DNA of 6,729 nucleotides from Clostridia bacterium (GCA_028700355.1 JAQVSX010000037.1:1-6729); one strand, 5' to 3'. Positions 1 to 6,336 are shown, counted from the stretch's first letter. Numbers and translations: made by a program. Notes: a model not told the origin generated them from the letters alone.

Positions 1-29
1 CGTAAGTAAAGGGCGTGTTTCCGCCTGTA

Positions 30-105
30 TGGTGGAGATGAGGGGATTTGAACCCCTTACCTCTTGAATGCCATTCAAGCGCTCTACCAATTGAGCTACA
101 CCCCC
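30..105 (-). tRNA. tRNA-Ala, anticodon GGC
   Basis: Read on the minus strand, the 76 nt fold into a full cloverleaf. The acceptor stem is GGGGGTG paired with CATCTCC. The D arm is GCTC/GAGC with GG in the loop. The anticodon stem is CTTGA/TCAAG around the loop ATGGCAT. The T arm is AGGGG-TTCAAAT-CCCCT. CCA is encoded. The anticodon GGC (plus-strand 70-72) reads alanine GCC/GCU codons. The acceptor carries the G3-U70 wobble pair, which is the main identity element for alanyl-tRNA synthetase, so the assignment rests on two independent signals. It begins only 20 nt after the ddh stop codon. No convincing promoter fits in that gap, so it may be processed from a ddh transcript. That last point is inference. 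Confidence 0.97.
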
Positions 106-125
106 GTTTATATTTATTATGCTTT

Positions 126-1001
126 TTATACTAAACTGCGGATAATTTTTTCTTTATCGCCTGCCAAAAAGTCAATGGGCGGTATTTCTATCAGTGTATA
201 GCAGCCTGCATTTTGCTTTGTTACTGCACGGGCGGCGCAGGTCATAATCTGACCTGTAAGCGCAGGATTGTTTATGCTCATATTAAATTCTATCCGCTGA
301 TTATTTGTTATACCCGACACCCCTTTTCTGAGCAGGTTTACGCCGTGCCCTACATCACGCAGTGCATCGACATTATCTACCTTAATTACATGCGTTTCGT
401 CGTGAACAAAATAGTCATCTTTACGGATAGTTTCAGATACCGTATTAAAATCAAAGCCTTTTTCCAATTCCACATATACCATGCGCCTGTGCACACCCGA
501 ACCTAAGGGAACGGTAACAGAAAGCGCATCTTTAACGCCTGTAACTGCTTTAACCGCAACGGTATGTCCCATACTCATTCCCGGTCCGAAATTTGTATAT
601 GTTATGCCCTTGGGAATCATTGCCGTAAATAATGTTCTGATTACTGAGTCTGTTCCGGGGTCCCATCCCGCGGCGGTAATAGAGGCGCAGTTGTTTTGCT
701 TTGCGATAGCATCTAACTTAGAGCGCATGTCCGCAATGCCTGTATGAATATCAAAGCTATCCACAGTACTAATACCCTTTGATAAAAGCTTTGAGGCTAC
801 CTCGGGAACAGCGCGGCTGGGCAGGCATATAACGGCAACATCTATACCGCTAAGCTCTGATATGCTCTTTAATACCGGCACATCCGCAGAGATTTCTCTT
901 ACTTCAACTATATATTTAAGTGAAAAATCTTCACTTGCCGATATAGCTTCGTGCGCCGCTTTCCCAATATTTCCGTAACCTACAATAGCAGTTTTAATCA
1001 T
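126..1001 (-). CDS. ddh: meso-diaminopimelate dehydrogenase
   Basis: This cytosolic enzyme reductively aminates L-2-amino-6-oxopimelate (open-chain tetrahydrodipicolinate) with ammonium and NADPH, giving meso-diaminopimelate in one step. The product serves lysine synthesis and peptidoglycan cross-linking. The 291-residue protein opens with a Rossmann glycine motif, GYGNIG (residues 8-13). It then shows family signatures: DSFD (81-84), GWDPG (112-116), FGPGMSMGH (138-146) and NNPALTG (244-250) near the substrate-binding end. It is shorter than the roughly 320-residue Corynebacterium type, apparently lacking part of the central loop region. The ATG is preceded by AGAGGA about 8 nt upstream, which supports this start. 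It lies 44 nt after the tmRNA 3' end and 20 nt before tRNA-Ala, all on one strand, with no terminator seen on either side. NADPH preference is family knowledge, not read from the sequence. Confidence 0.93.
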   Translation of the reverse strand: MIKTAIVGYGNIGKAAHEAISASEDFSLKYIVEVREISADVPVLKSISELSGIDVAVICLPSRAVPEVASKLLSKGISTVDSFDIHTGIADMRSKLDAIAKQNNCASITAAGWDPGTDSVIRTLFTAMIPKGITYTNFGPGMSMGHTVAVKAVTGVKDALSVTVPLGSGVHRRMVYVELEKGFDFNTVSETIRKDDYFVHDETHVIKVDNVDALRDVGHGVNLLRKGVSGITNNQRIEFNMSINNPALTGQIMTCAARAVTKQNAGCYTLIEIPPIDFLAGDKEKIIRSLV

Positions 1002-1045
1002 ATATATATTCCTCTATAGTACATAAATAATTAATTTAAATATAA

Positions 1046-1417
1046 TGGTGGAGATGAGGGGAGTCGAACCCCTGTTCTGCAAAACACCCGCAAAGTTTTC
1101 TACGTGCGTATCCGCTGATTTGTTTCAAACAATATTCTGCAAGCGGAACAAAAAATCGTTTAAAGCCTTTATTTGTCGGCAAAAATTCCAAGGCAAAATT
1201 TTTGCAGTACCCCGCATTTAATTATGCCCGTTATTGCCTCTGCGGGTAAAACTATAACGGACATGCCACTATATAATTAAGCGGCTAATGCAGGAGAGAA
1301 TCCCACATTATTTTCTTGATTGTTAGCATTTAAATTTTGTTGAACATTTTAACGCAGCTGCTCACTGCGGCACGCTTTCCTTCGCCTGTTTTTCACAGTC
1401 GAAACCGTTACATCCCC
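1046..1417 (-). ncRNA. ssrA: transfer-messenger RNA (tmRNA, ssrA)
   Basis: tmRNA rescues ribosomes stalled on mRNAs without a stop codon: it enters the A site charged with alanine and bound to SmpB, then serves as template for a degradation tag. On the minus strand the 372 nt begin GGGGATGTAACGGTTTCGAC, the hallmark 5' end. They finish with the T arm AGGGG-TTCGACT-CCCCT and an encoded CCA. The acceptor pairs GGGGATG with CATCTCC, including G3-U70 for alanyl-tRNA synthetase. Pairings seen directly include 1353-1357 with 1365-1369 (PK1 region), a 1111-1116/1142-1147 stem, and an H-type pseudoknot: 1228-1234 pairs with 1254-1260 while 1211-1216 pairs with 1241-1246. The arrangement is the standard one-piece form. 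Its partner gene smpB lies about 2.3 kb upstream on the same strand, separated from it by metY and metA. Confidence 0.97.
1277..1327 (-). other. tmRNA tag-peptide reading frame
   Basis: Inside the tmRNA, the frame from GCT (1325-1327) to TAA (1277-1279) encodes ANNQENNVGFSPALAA, then stop. The ALAA end is the canonical degron recognised by ClpXP-type proteases. With the alanine carried by tmRNA itself the added tag would be 17 residues. I placed the resume codon by analogy with other tmRNAs (a GCN Ala codon with A at -4: TAAAT then GCT). The frame is open further upstream, so the exact resume codon is inferred while the C-terminal end is certain. The tag is longer than the roughly 8-11 residues common in bacteria. 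Confidence 0.82.
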
Positions 1418-1430
1418 TTTTAGCTATATT

Positions 1431-1460
1431 ATTATAGCACATAATTAAAAATATTGCCAT
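1431..1460 (-). promoter_or_regulatory. ssrA promoter with extended -10
   Basis: On the minus strand TGC-TATAAT (plus-strand 1431-1439) is a perfect -10 hexamer with the TGn extension. ATGGCA (1455-1460) is a 4/6 match to the -35, with an 18-nt spacer. Transcription would start near 1423-1425, leaving a few nucleotides of 5' leader to be removed by RNase P to give the mature end at 1417. This is what is expected for tmRNA, so ssrA need not depend on read-through from metA. Confidence 0.8.
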
Positions 1461-1471
1461 ATTTTAATTAT
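1441..1471. repeat. AT-rich imperfect palindrome
   Basis: The arms ATAATTAAAAATAT (1441-1454) and ATATTTTAATTAT (1459-1471) are reverse complements apart from one extra A, with TGCC between them. It lies between metA and ssrA and covers the ssrA -35 element. A second, perfect palindrome, ATAAAAATTTTTAT (1470-1483), abuts it just after the metA stop. The stems contain only A-T pairs, so neither is a typical intrinsic terminator. They could be chance in AT-rich DNA, DNA-curvature elements, or weak 3' ends for the metA transcript. Confidence 0.5.
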
Positions 1472-1486
1472 AAAAATTTTTATGTA

Positions 1487-2398
1487 TTACCTTTTTTCCA
1501 AATCGTATGGCGTAACCTGATATACATAATAGTTTAGCCAGTTAGAAAATAATATGTTTGCGGTGCTTCTCCAATTTACATTTATTTTATATGTTTCTGT
1601 ATCTACAAAATAGTTATAGGGCAAATCTATTATCATACCTTTATTTATATCTCTTTCATATTCATAAAACAAGGTATCCTTATCGTATTCGCTGTGTCCA
1701 AAAAAATAAATCAGCTTATCGTTATTGGATTTTAATATCGACGGTCCCGTTTTTTCAGATTCGGCTAATACAACAAGCTCCTTGCACTGCCTTATTGCTT
1801 GTTCATCGGAAGCGGTATGGCGGCTGTGCGGAATATAAAAAACATCGTCAAGCCCTTTAAGCAGCGGGTCAAATGTGTACTTGCTTATTTGCTCGTAAAC
1901 GCCGAAAAGTTTTTTGTTAAGTGCATTTTTACCTATGCCGTAATAATATTTAAGAGCTGCCTGCGCCCCCCAGCAAATAAACAAAGTGCTTGTTACATGC
2001 TTTTTCGCATATTCAAGTATATGGGTAAGCTCTTCCCAATAATCCACCTCTTCAAAGGAAAATGTTTCTACAGGCGCTCCTGTTATAATCATGCCGTCAA
2101 ACTTTCTGTCAGAAACATCGTCAAAGCTCTTGTAAAACTTTTCCAAATGCGCCTTAGAGGTATTTTTGCTCTGATAAGTTACGGTACTTAGCAATGTAAT
2201 ATTTACTTGCAACGGCGAGTTTGACAAAAGCCTTATAAGCTGATTTTCCGTTGCTATTTTTGTAGGCATAAGGTTTAAAATAGCTATTTCGATAGGTCTT
2301 ATATCCTGCCTTATAGCACGCTTTTGTGTCATTACAAATATATTTTCGTTTCTTAAAACCTTATACGCCGGGATATCCTTAGGTATGATTATAGGCAT
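1487..2398 (-). CDS. metAA: Homoserine O-acetyltransferase (MetA type)
   Basis: This cytosolic enzyme transfers an acyl group from acyl-CoA to the hydroxyl of L-homoserine, the committed step of methionine synthesis. I start it at ATG 2398, giving 303 residues beginning MPIIIPKDIPAY, the usual MetA N-terminus. An in-frame GTG at 2410 lies inside the Shine-Dalgarno sequence and is rejected. With this start the numbering matches the E. coli enzyme: nucleophile Cys142 in LFICWGAQAAL, and His235 and Glu237 in FGHSEYD. The C-terminus has the family blocks DLPYNYF, NWRS and NWLNYYVYQ. Residue 111 is Glu; published work on Bacillus cereus MetA links Glu here to acetyl-CoA and Gly to succinyl-CoA, so I predict O-acetylhomoserine as product. 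That fits metY 15 nt upstream, whose substrate is O-acetylhomoserine. Acyl specificity remains a prediction. Confidence 0.95.
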   Translation of the reverse strand: MPIIIPKDIPAYKVLRNENIFVMTQKRAIRQDIRPIEIAILNLMPTKIATENQLIRLLSNSPLQVNITLLSTVTYQSKNTSKAHLEKFYKSFDDVSDRKFDGMIITGAPVETFSFEEVDYWEELTHILEYAKKHVTSTLFICWGAQAALKYYYGIGKNALNKKLFGVYEQISKYTFDPLLKGLDDVFYIPHSRHTASDEQAIRQCKELVVLAESEKTGPSILKSNNDKLIYFFGHSEYDKDTLFYEYERDINKGMIIDLPYNYFVDTETYKINVNWRSTANILFSNWLNYYVYQVTPYDLEKR

Positions 2399-2403
2399 TT
2401 TGT

Positions 2404-2409
2404 CCTCCA
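2404..2409 (-). promoter_or_regulatory. Ribosome binding site fixing the metA start
   Basis: TGGAGG on the minus strand sits 5 nt before ATG 2398. It overlaps the alternative GTG at 2408-2410, which itself has no good Shine-Dalgarno upstream and would begin within the 15-nt gap after the metY stop. This decides in favour of the 303-residue protein. Confidence 0.88.
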
Positions 2410-2413
2410 CAAG

Positions 2414-3688
2414 TTATATTTTCTTCAGTGCGCTTAATATGTCTTTTGTTAAATCGTTAATGTTTTCTATGCCTGCCGAAAACCTTATGAGATTTTCAGA
2501 AATGCCCGCCTCGGCAAGCGCTTGCCGTGAAAGCTGCCTGTGAGTCGTGCTTGCGGGATGAATTACGCTGCTGCGTAAATCTGCAACATGTGTAACATTT
2601 GCGACAACACTTAAATTTTTTATAAAATCAAGCGCTTTTTCTTTTCCGCCCTTAACGCCAAAAGAAAGCATTCCGCCTGCTCCGCCGTTTAAATATTTTT
2701 CCGCTTTGCCGTAATTTGCGTCGCTGCTGAGAAAGGGATATTTTACAAACTCAATTTTTTGGTGGCTGCTCAAAGTTTTGGCAATTTCTAAAGCGTTATA
2801 AGATGTTCTTTCCATTCTCAAATGCAAAGTCTCGCAGCCTAAATTTGTCAAAAATGCGTTAAAAGGACTCATGCAGGCTCCGATATCTCTCATAAGCTGA
2901 GCGCGCGCTTTTGTAATAAAGGCAAGTTCCCCGCAGTCTTTGCTGTAAATTAAGCCGTGATAGCTTTGGTCAGGCGTATTAAAATCAGCATAACGTTTGT
3001 TGCCCTTAAAATCAAAATTGCCGCTGTCAACTATTATTCCGCCCAGACTCGTTGCATGGCCGTCAATGTATTTTGTAGAAGAATGTATAACAATATCTGC
3101 GCCAAGCAGAATAGGTCTGCAATGAATAGGCGACGACAGCGTATTATCGACCATAAACAATATGCCGTGCTTTTTTGCCGCATTGCTGTAACCTTCAAAA
3201 TTAAGCACCGATATTGCGGGGTTTGAAACCGTCTCGCCGTATATCAATTTTGTTTGGGGGCGTATATGCTTTTCAATCTCTTCCGCTGTGCTGTCAGGTG
3301 ATATAAATGTTGTTTCTATGCCTAATTTTCTCAATGTGACATCAAACAAATTATATGTACCGCCGTATATGGCAGATGAAGAAATAATATGGTCGCCGCA
3401 GTTGCAGACATTAAGTGCAGCTAATGTGATTGCCGCCTGCCCCGAAGACGTTGCCAAAGCCGCTTTGCCTCCTTCTAGGGCGGCTACCTTTTCTTCTAAT
3501 ACGGCACAGGTGGGGTTAGAAAGCCTTGAATAAAAATATCCGCTTTCCTTTAAATCAAAAAGACGGGCAAGCTGTTCAGGGTTTTCATAAAAAAATGTGG
3601 TTGACTGAACAATCGGCGTAATGCGCGGCTGCCCGCTTTTGGGGCTGTATCCGCTTTGCACGCATTTTGTATCTATATGTTTTTCCAT
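2414..3688 (-). CDS. metY: O-acetylhomoserine sulfhydrylase (PLP-dependent)
   Basis: This fold-type I PLP enzyme of the Cys/Met metabolism family replaces the acetyl group of O-acetylhomoserine with sulfide, giving homocysteine and acetate in the cytosol (direct sulfhydrylation). The 424 residues match the usual MetY length; cystathionine gamma-synthases are nearer 380-400. Visible active-site features are Tyr53 and Arg55 in YFYSRLSNPT (phosphate contacts from the neighbouring subunit), SSGQ (81-84) for the cofactor phosphate, Asp181 in VDNT for the pyridine nitrogen, and Lys206 in HSSTKYIDGHATSLGG, which forms the Schiff base. The C-terminal part has SVIHPASTTHRQLS and LIRFSAGIEN, typical of the family. 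ATG 3688 has GGAGG 7 nt upstream. It starts 12 nt after the smpB stop and ends 15 nt before metA. The adjoining MetA with Glu111 supports acetyl- over succinylhomoserine use. Confidence 0.94.
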   Translation of the reverse strand: MEKHIDTKCVQSGYSPKSGQPRITPIVQSTTFFYENPEQLARLFDLKESGYFYSRLSNPTCAVLEEKVAALEGGKAALATSSGQAAITLAALNVCNCGDHIISSSAIYGGTYNLFDVTLRKLGIETTFISPDSTAEEIEKHIRPQTKLIYGETVSNPAISVLNFEGYSNAAKKHGILFMVDNTLSSPIHCRPILLGADIVIHSSTKYIDGHATSLGGIIVDSGNFDFKGNKRYADFNTPDQSYHGLIYSKDCGELAFITKARAQLMRDIGACMSPFNAFLTNLGCETLHLRMERTSYNALEIAKTLSSHQKIEFVKYPFLSSDANYGKAEKYLNGGAGGMLSFGVKGGKEKALDFIKNLSVVANVTHVADLRSSVIHPASTTHRQLSRQALAEAGISENLIRFSAGIENINDLTKDILSALKKI

Positions 3689-3700
3689 AATAATCCTCCG

Positions 3701-4153
3701 CTATATTCTGTAATTTTTCATTGCTCTTTCGGCAACTATTTTTTGTTCTCTTTCTGTTATCGTTCTTCTTTTGTCGTGAAGCTGTTTGCCCTTGCAAAGA
3801 GCAACCTCGGCTTTAACCAAAGAATCTTTAAAATACAATTTTGTAACCGCAAGCGTATAACCCTGTCTGCTCACTTTGGAAGAAAGTTTAATTATTTCGT
3901 TTTTATGCATTAAAAGCTTTCTGTCCCTTTTAGGGTCTATATCGTAAAAACTGTTTTGTTTTTTATAAGGGCTGATGTGAACATTTTTTAAAATAAGCTC
4001 GCTACCCCGTATAAGAGCAAAGCTGTCCGTTAAGTTGACATTGCCCTCACGCAGAGATTTTACCTCGCTGCCTTGCAAAGCTATGCCCGCTTCAAATGTC
4101 TCTTCAATAAAATAATCAAATCGTACCTTTTTGTTTTCTGCAATTACCTTCAT
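3701..4153 (-). CDS. smpB: SsrA-binding protein SmpB
   Basis: SmpB binds the tRNA-like domain of tmRNA, replaces the missing anticodon stem in the ribosomal A site and is essential for trans-translation. The 150-residue protein has the expected length and family blocks: DYFIEETFEAGIALQGSEVKSLR (residues 13-35, with the GSEVKSLR motif at 28-35), SPYKK (61-65), LLMHKNEI (80-87) and KGKQLHDKRR (121-130). The basic C-terminal tail (about 131-150) is the part known in the family to enter the empty mRNA channel. ATG 4153 has AGGTG 6 nt upstream and starts 12 nt after the rnr stop, so the two are almost certainly co-transcribed. Its RNA partner ssrA is encoded about 2.3 kb downstream on the same strand. 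Confidence 0.97.
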   Translation of the reverse strand: MKVIAENKKVRFDYFIEETFEAGIALQGSEVKSLREGNVNLTDSFALIRGSELILKNVHISPYKKQNSFYDIDPKRDRKLLMHKNEIIKLSSKVSRQGYTLAVTKLYFKDSLVKAEVALCKGKQLHDKRRTITEREQKIVAERAMKNYRI

Positions 4154-4165
4154 TTTTTACACCTG

Positions 4166-6250
4166 TTATGTTATATAAGGCAAAAAATCTATCCTTTTAG
4201 TGCGAGCGTCTGCCCTTTCAACTTTTATTTTTATTTTACCTCCGAGTTTATAGGTATTCTTGCTGTTTTTTATCATATACAAATCTTTAAAATAATTGTA
4301 GTTATTTCCGGGCAGATTTTCTGTTTTTATCATACCTTCAACGGTATTGCTTAGTTCGACAAATATGCCGAATTCCATAACGCCGCTTATTATTCCCTCA
4401 AAGGTTTCCCCAATAAAATTCTCCATATATTTTGCTTTGTAATAGTCTTCTACCTCTCTTTCCGCTTCTATCGCAAGCTTTTCCCTCTCGCTGCTTATTA
4501 GGCTTGCATCCTGAGCTTTTACAAACAAAACTTCATCCATTTTATTGCTAAGGTATGCCTTTATTGCCCTGTGAATAAACAAATCGGGATAACGCCGTAT
4601 AGGCGACGTAAAATGACAGTAACATTTTGATGCAAGCCCGAAATGGCCGCTGTTTACGGTAGAATATTTTGCTTTCATCATTGTTCTCAGCATTACCTTG
4701 TTTATCAGTGAAAATTCAGGCTTTCCCTCAATCTCGTCAAGCAGCTTGGCAAAATGCATAGGGTCGGGTTTTTCGCTGCCGCTTAAATTATACCCCAAAC
4801 CGCTGATAAGCCTGTTAAAAGCATACAGTTTTTCTTCTGACGGTTCTTCGTGTATTCTGTAAATAAAAGGCAATTTTTTTTCTTCACAATATTTTGCGAC
4901 GGTCTCGTTGGTTAGTATCATAAATTCTTCTATTATCTTATTAGATTTTCCTATAGGATAAGGCCTTATATCTTCCACTTCGCCGTTATTAATAATTATT
5001 TGCGCCTCTGGTAAATTGAAATCTATACTGCCCCTTCTGCCCCTTTTGCTTATTAAAATATCAGAAAGCTCCTGCATAAAATTTATTGAGTCTGTAAATT
5101 TATTATATTTTTTAAAAAGCTCTTTATCTCCGCTTAGCATTTTTTCAATTTCCGTATAGGTAAACCTTGCGTGAGATTTTATCACAGATTGCGCAATTTC
5201 AAATTTAACAACCTTACCTTGCCCGTTTACATGCATAATCACAGACAATGTAAGCCTGTCTTGATTGGGATTTAAAGAGCATATGCCGTTTGATAATTCC
5301 TGTGGCAACATCGGCAGCACCCTGTCGGGAAAATAAACGCTGGTACCTCTTTTGAGCGCCTCTTTATCTAAATAACTGCCCTGTTTAACATAATGGCTGA
5401 CATCCGCAATATGCACGCCGAGGAGATAAATATCGCCCTCTTTGTATATCGAAACCGCATCGTCAAGGTCTTTTGCGTCCTCTCCGTCAATGGTAAAGGT
5501 AAGCAGCTCTCTAAAATCCTTTCTGTTATTGAGCTGCCCTAAATCTGTAGCAGCCGCTTTTTTTGCCTCTCTTTCGGTATTTTCCGAAAAGCTTTCATAA
5601 AGCTGATAGCTTCTTATAATAGATATAATATCAGTTTTTGCGTCTTTTGAACTGCCGAGTATTTCTATTATTTTACCTTCGGGATTCTTTCTGTCTTTGG
5701 GAAAATCGGTAATCTTTGCCACTACCTTTTGCCCGTCCTTAGCGCCGCCACTGTTTTTTTGCGTAATAAAGATATCTGCGTAATATCTGCTGTCGTCAGG
5801 CTCTACAAAGCCGTAACCGCGCGAAGAAATATATGTGCCTACAACCTGCTCTATGCCTCTTCTTAAAACTGAAAGCACTTCGGCTTCGTCACTATCGCCG
5901 CTGCCGATAAGCTTGCAAAGTACCGTATCGCCATGCATTGCGCCCCGCAAATTCCTGTGAGAAACAAACAAATCGGGCTTATTTTTATCTTCACATATTA
6001 TAAATGCAAACCCTCTCTTGTTTCCGCTTACCTTACCCTTTATTGCATCAGAGCCTTCTGCAATAATATATTTTCTCTTTATTTTATCAAAGAAAATATA
6101 CCCCTCGTCAATTAACGCATCAAGTGCGTTATGAAATTCTTTTCTTTCAAAGGGGTTGCCGATACCAAGCAAATTATATATTTGCTTTTCTGTAAATTCG
6201 TTTAAATGATCCGTTTTTATGCGTTTAAGCAGTAAATGTCTAAAATTCAT
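4166..6250 (-). CDS. rnr: Ribonuclease R (3'-5' exoribonuclease)
   Basis: RNase R is a processive 3'-5' exoribonuclease of the RNB (RNase II) family. It degrades structured RNA and, with tmRNA-SmpB, non-stop mRNAs. The 694 residues show an N-terminal winged-helix region (about 1-65), two cold-shock-like domains (about 70-130 with GFAFI and 136-200 with GYGFVEP), the RNB catalytic domain (about 245-570) and a C-terminal S1 domain (about 612-690). The metal-binding cluster DGEDAKDLDDA gives Asp255, Asp261, Asp263 and Asp264, the catalytic set of the family. HIADVSHYV (280-288) and HFTSPIRRYPDL (546-557) are further hallmarks. The protein ends right after S1, without the long lysine-rich tail of E. 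coli RNase R. ATG 6250 has AGAGG 4 nt upstream, a tight but usable spacing. smpB follows after 12 nt. Confidence 0.96.
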   Translation of the reverse strand: MNFRHLLLKRIKTDHLNEFTEKQIYNLLGIGNPFERKEFHNALDALIDEGYIFFDKIKRKYIIAEGSDAIKGKVSGNKRGFAFIICEDKNKPDLFVSHRNLRGAMHGDTVLCKLIGSGDSDEAEVLSVLRRGIEQVVGTYISSRGYGFVEPDDSRYYADIFITQKNSGGAKDGQKVVAKITDFPKDRKNPEGKIIEILGSSKDAKTDIISIIRSYQLYESFSENTEREAKKAAATDLGQLNNRKDFRELLTFTIDGEDAKDLDDAVSIYKEGDIYLLGVHIADVSHYVKQGSYLDKEALKRGTSVYFPDRVLPMLPQELSNGICSLNPNQDRLTLSVIMHVNGQGKVVKFEIAQSVIKSHARFTYTEIEKMLSGDKELFKKYNKFTDSINFMQELSDILISKRGRRGSIDFNLPEAQIIINNGEVEDIRPYPIGKSNKIIEEFMILTNETVAKYCEEKKLPFIYRIHEEPSEEKLYAFNRLISGLGYNLSGSEKPDPMHFAKLLDEIEGKPEFSLINKVMLRTMMKAKYSTVNSGHFGLASKCYCHFTSPIRRYPDLFIHRAIKAYLSNKMDEVLFVKAQDASLISSEREKLAIEAEREVEDYYKAKYMENFIGETFEGIISGVMEFGIFVELSNTVEGMIKTENLPGNNYNYFKDLYMIKNSKNTYKLGGKIKIKVERADARTKRIDFLPYIT

Positions 6251-6278
6251 AATGCCTCTGTTTTGTATTATATTTTTT

Positions 6279-6310
6279 AAAAGAAAAGGCTCTTAAAACT
6301 TTTAAGAGCC
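6279..6310 (-). terminator. Intrinsic terminator-like hairpin after secG
   Basis: The plus-strand arms GGCTCTTAAA (6288-6297) and TTTAAGAGCC (6301-6310) are perfect reverse complements with a 3-nt loop. On the minus strand the hairpin is followed by TTTTCTTTT (6279-6287), the order expected of a Rho-independent terminator for secG. The stem is GC-rich only at its base. Partial read-through into rnr, 28 nt beyond the U tract, is plausible because I see no strong rnr promoter. Confidence 0.82.
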
Positions 6311-6336
6311 CTCAAAGTATTTTTTAAAGTTTAAAT

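Noticed and set aside
12..25. Possible terminator after tRNA-Ala (GGCG/CGCC hairpin, then TTTACTT on the minus strand)
   Set aside because: The stem is only 4 bp and the tail is interrupted; it is also at the window edge, so it is not strong enough to call.
106..150. Possible separate promoter for tRNA-Ala (CATAAT with TTATCC upstream)
   Set aside because: The -35 matches only 3/6 and such AT-rich hexamers are common here.
213..747. Plus-strand open frames opposite ddh
   Set aside because: They lie entirely antisense to a confidently identified gene, lack ribosome sites and show no recognisable domain.
1081..1417. Apparent gene-free gap between ddh and metA
   Set aside because: It is filled by tmRNA, not an empty or novel region.
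1558..2191. Plus-strand open frames opposite metA
   Set aside because: Antisense shadows of a conserved enzyme; low-complexity cysteine- and tyrosine-rich translations with no family features.
3585..3797. Minus-strand open frame overlapping the end of smpB and start of metY
   Set aside because: It is out of frame with both genes, very basic in composition, and fully overlaps two well-supported coding regions.
2957..4354. Plus-strand open frames opposite metY, smpB and the 3' end of rnr
   Set aside because: They are antisense to strongly supported genes and have no promoter, ribosome site or recognisable motif.
5933..6115. Plus-strand 60-codon frame opposite rnr
   Set aside because: Antisense to the cold-shock domain region of rnr with no independent support.
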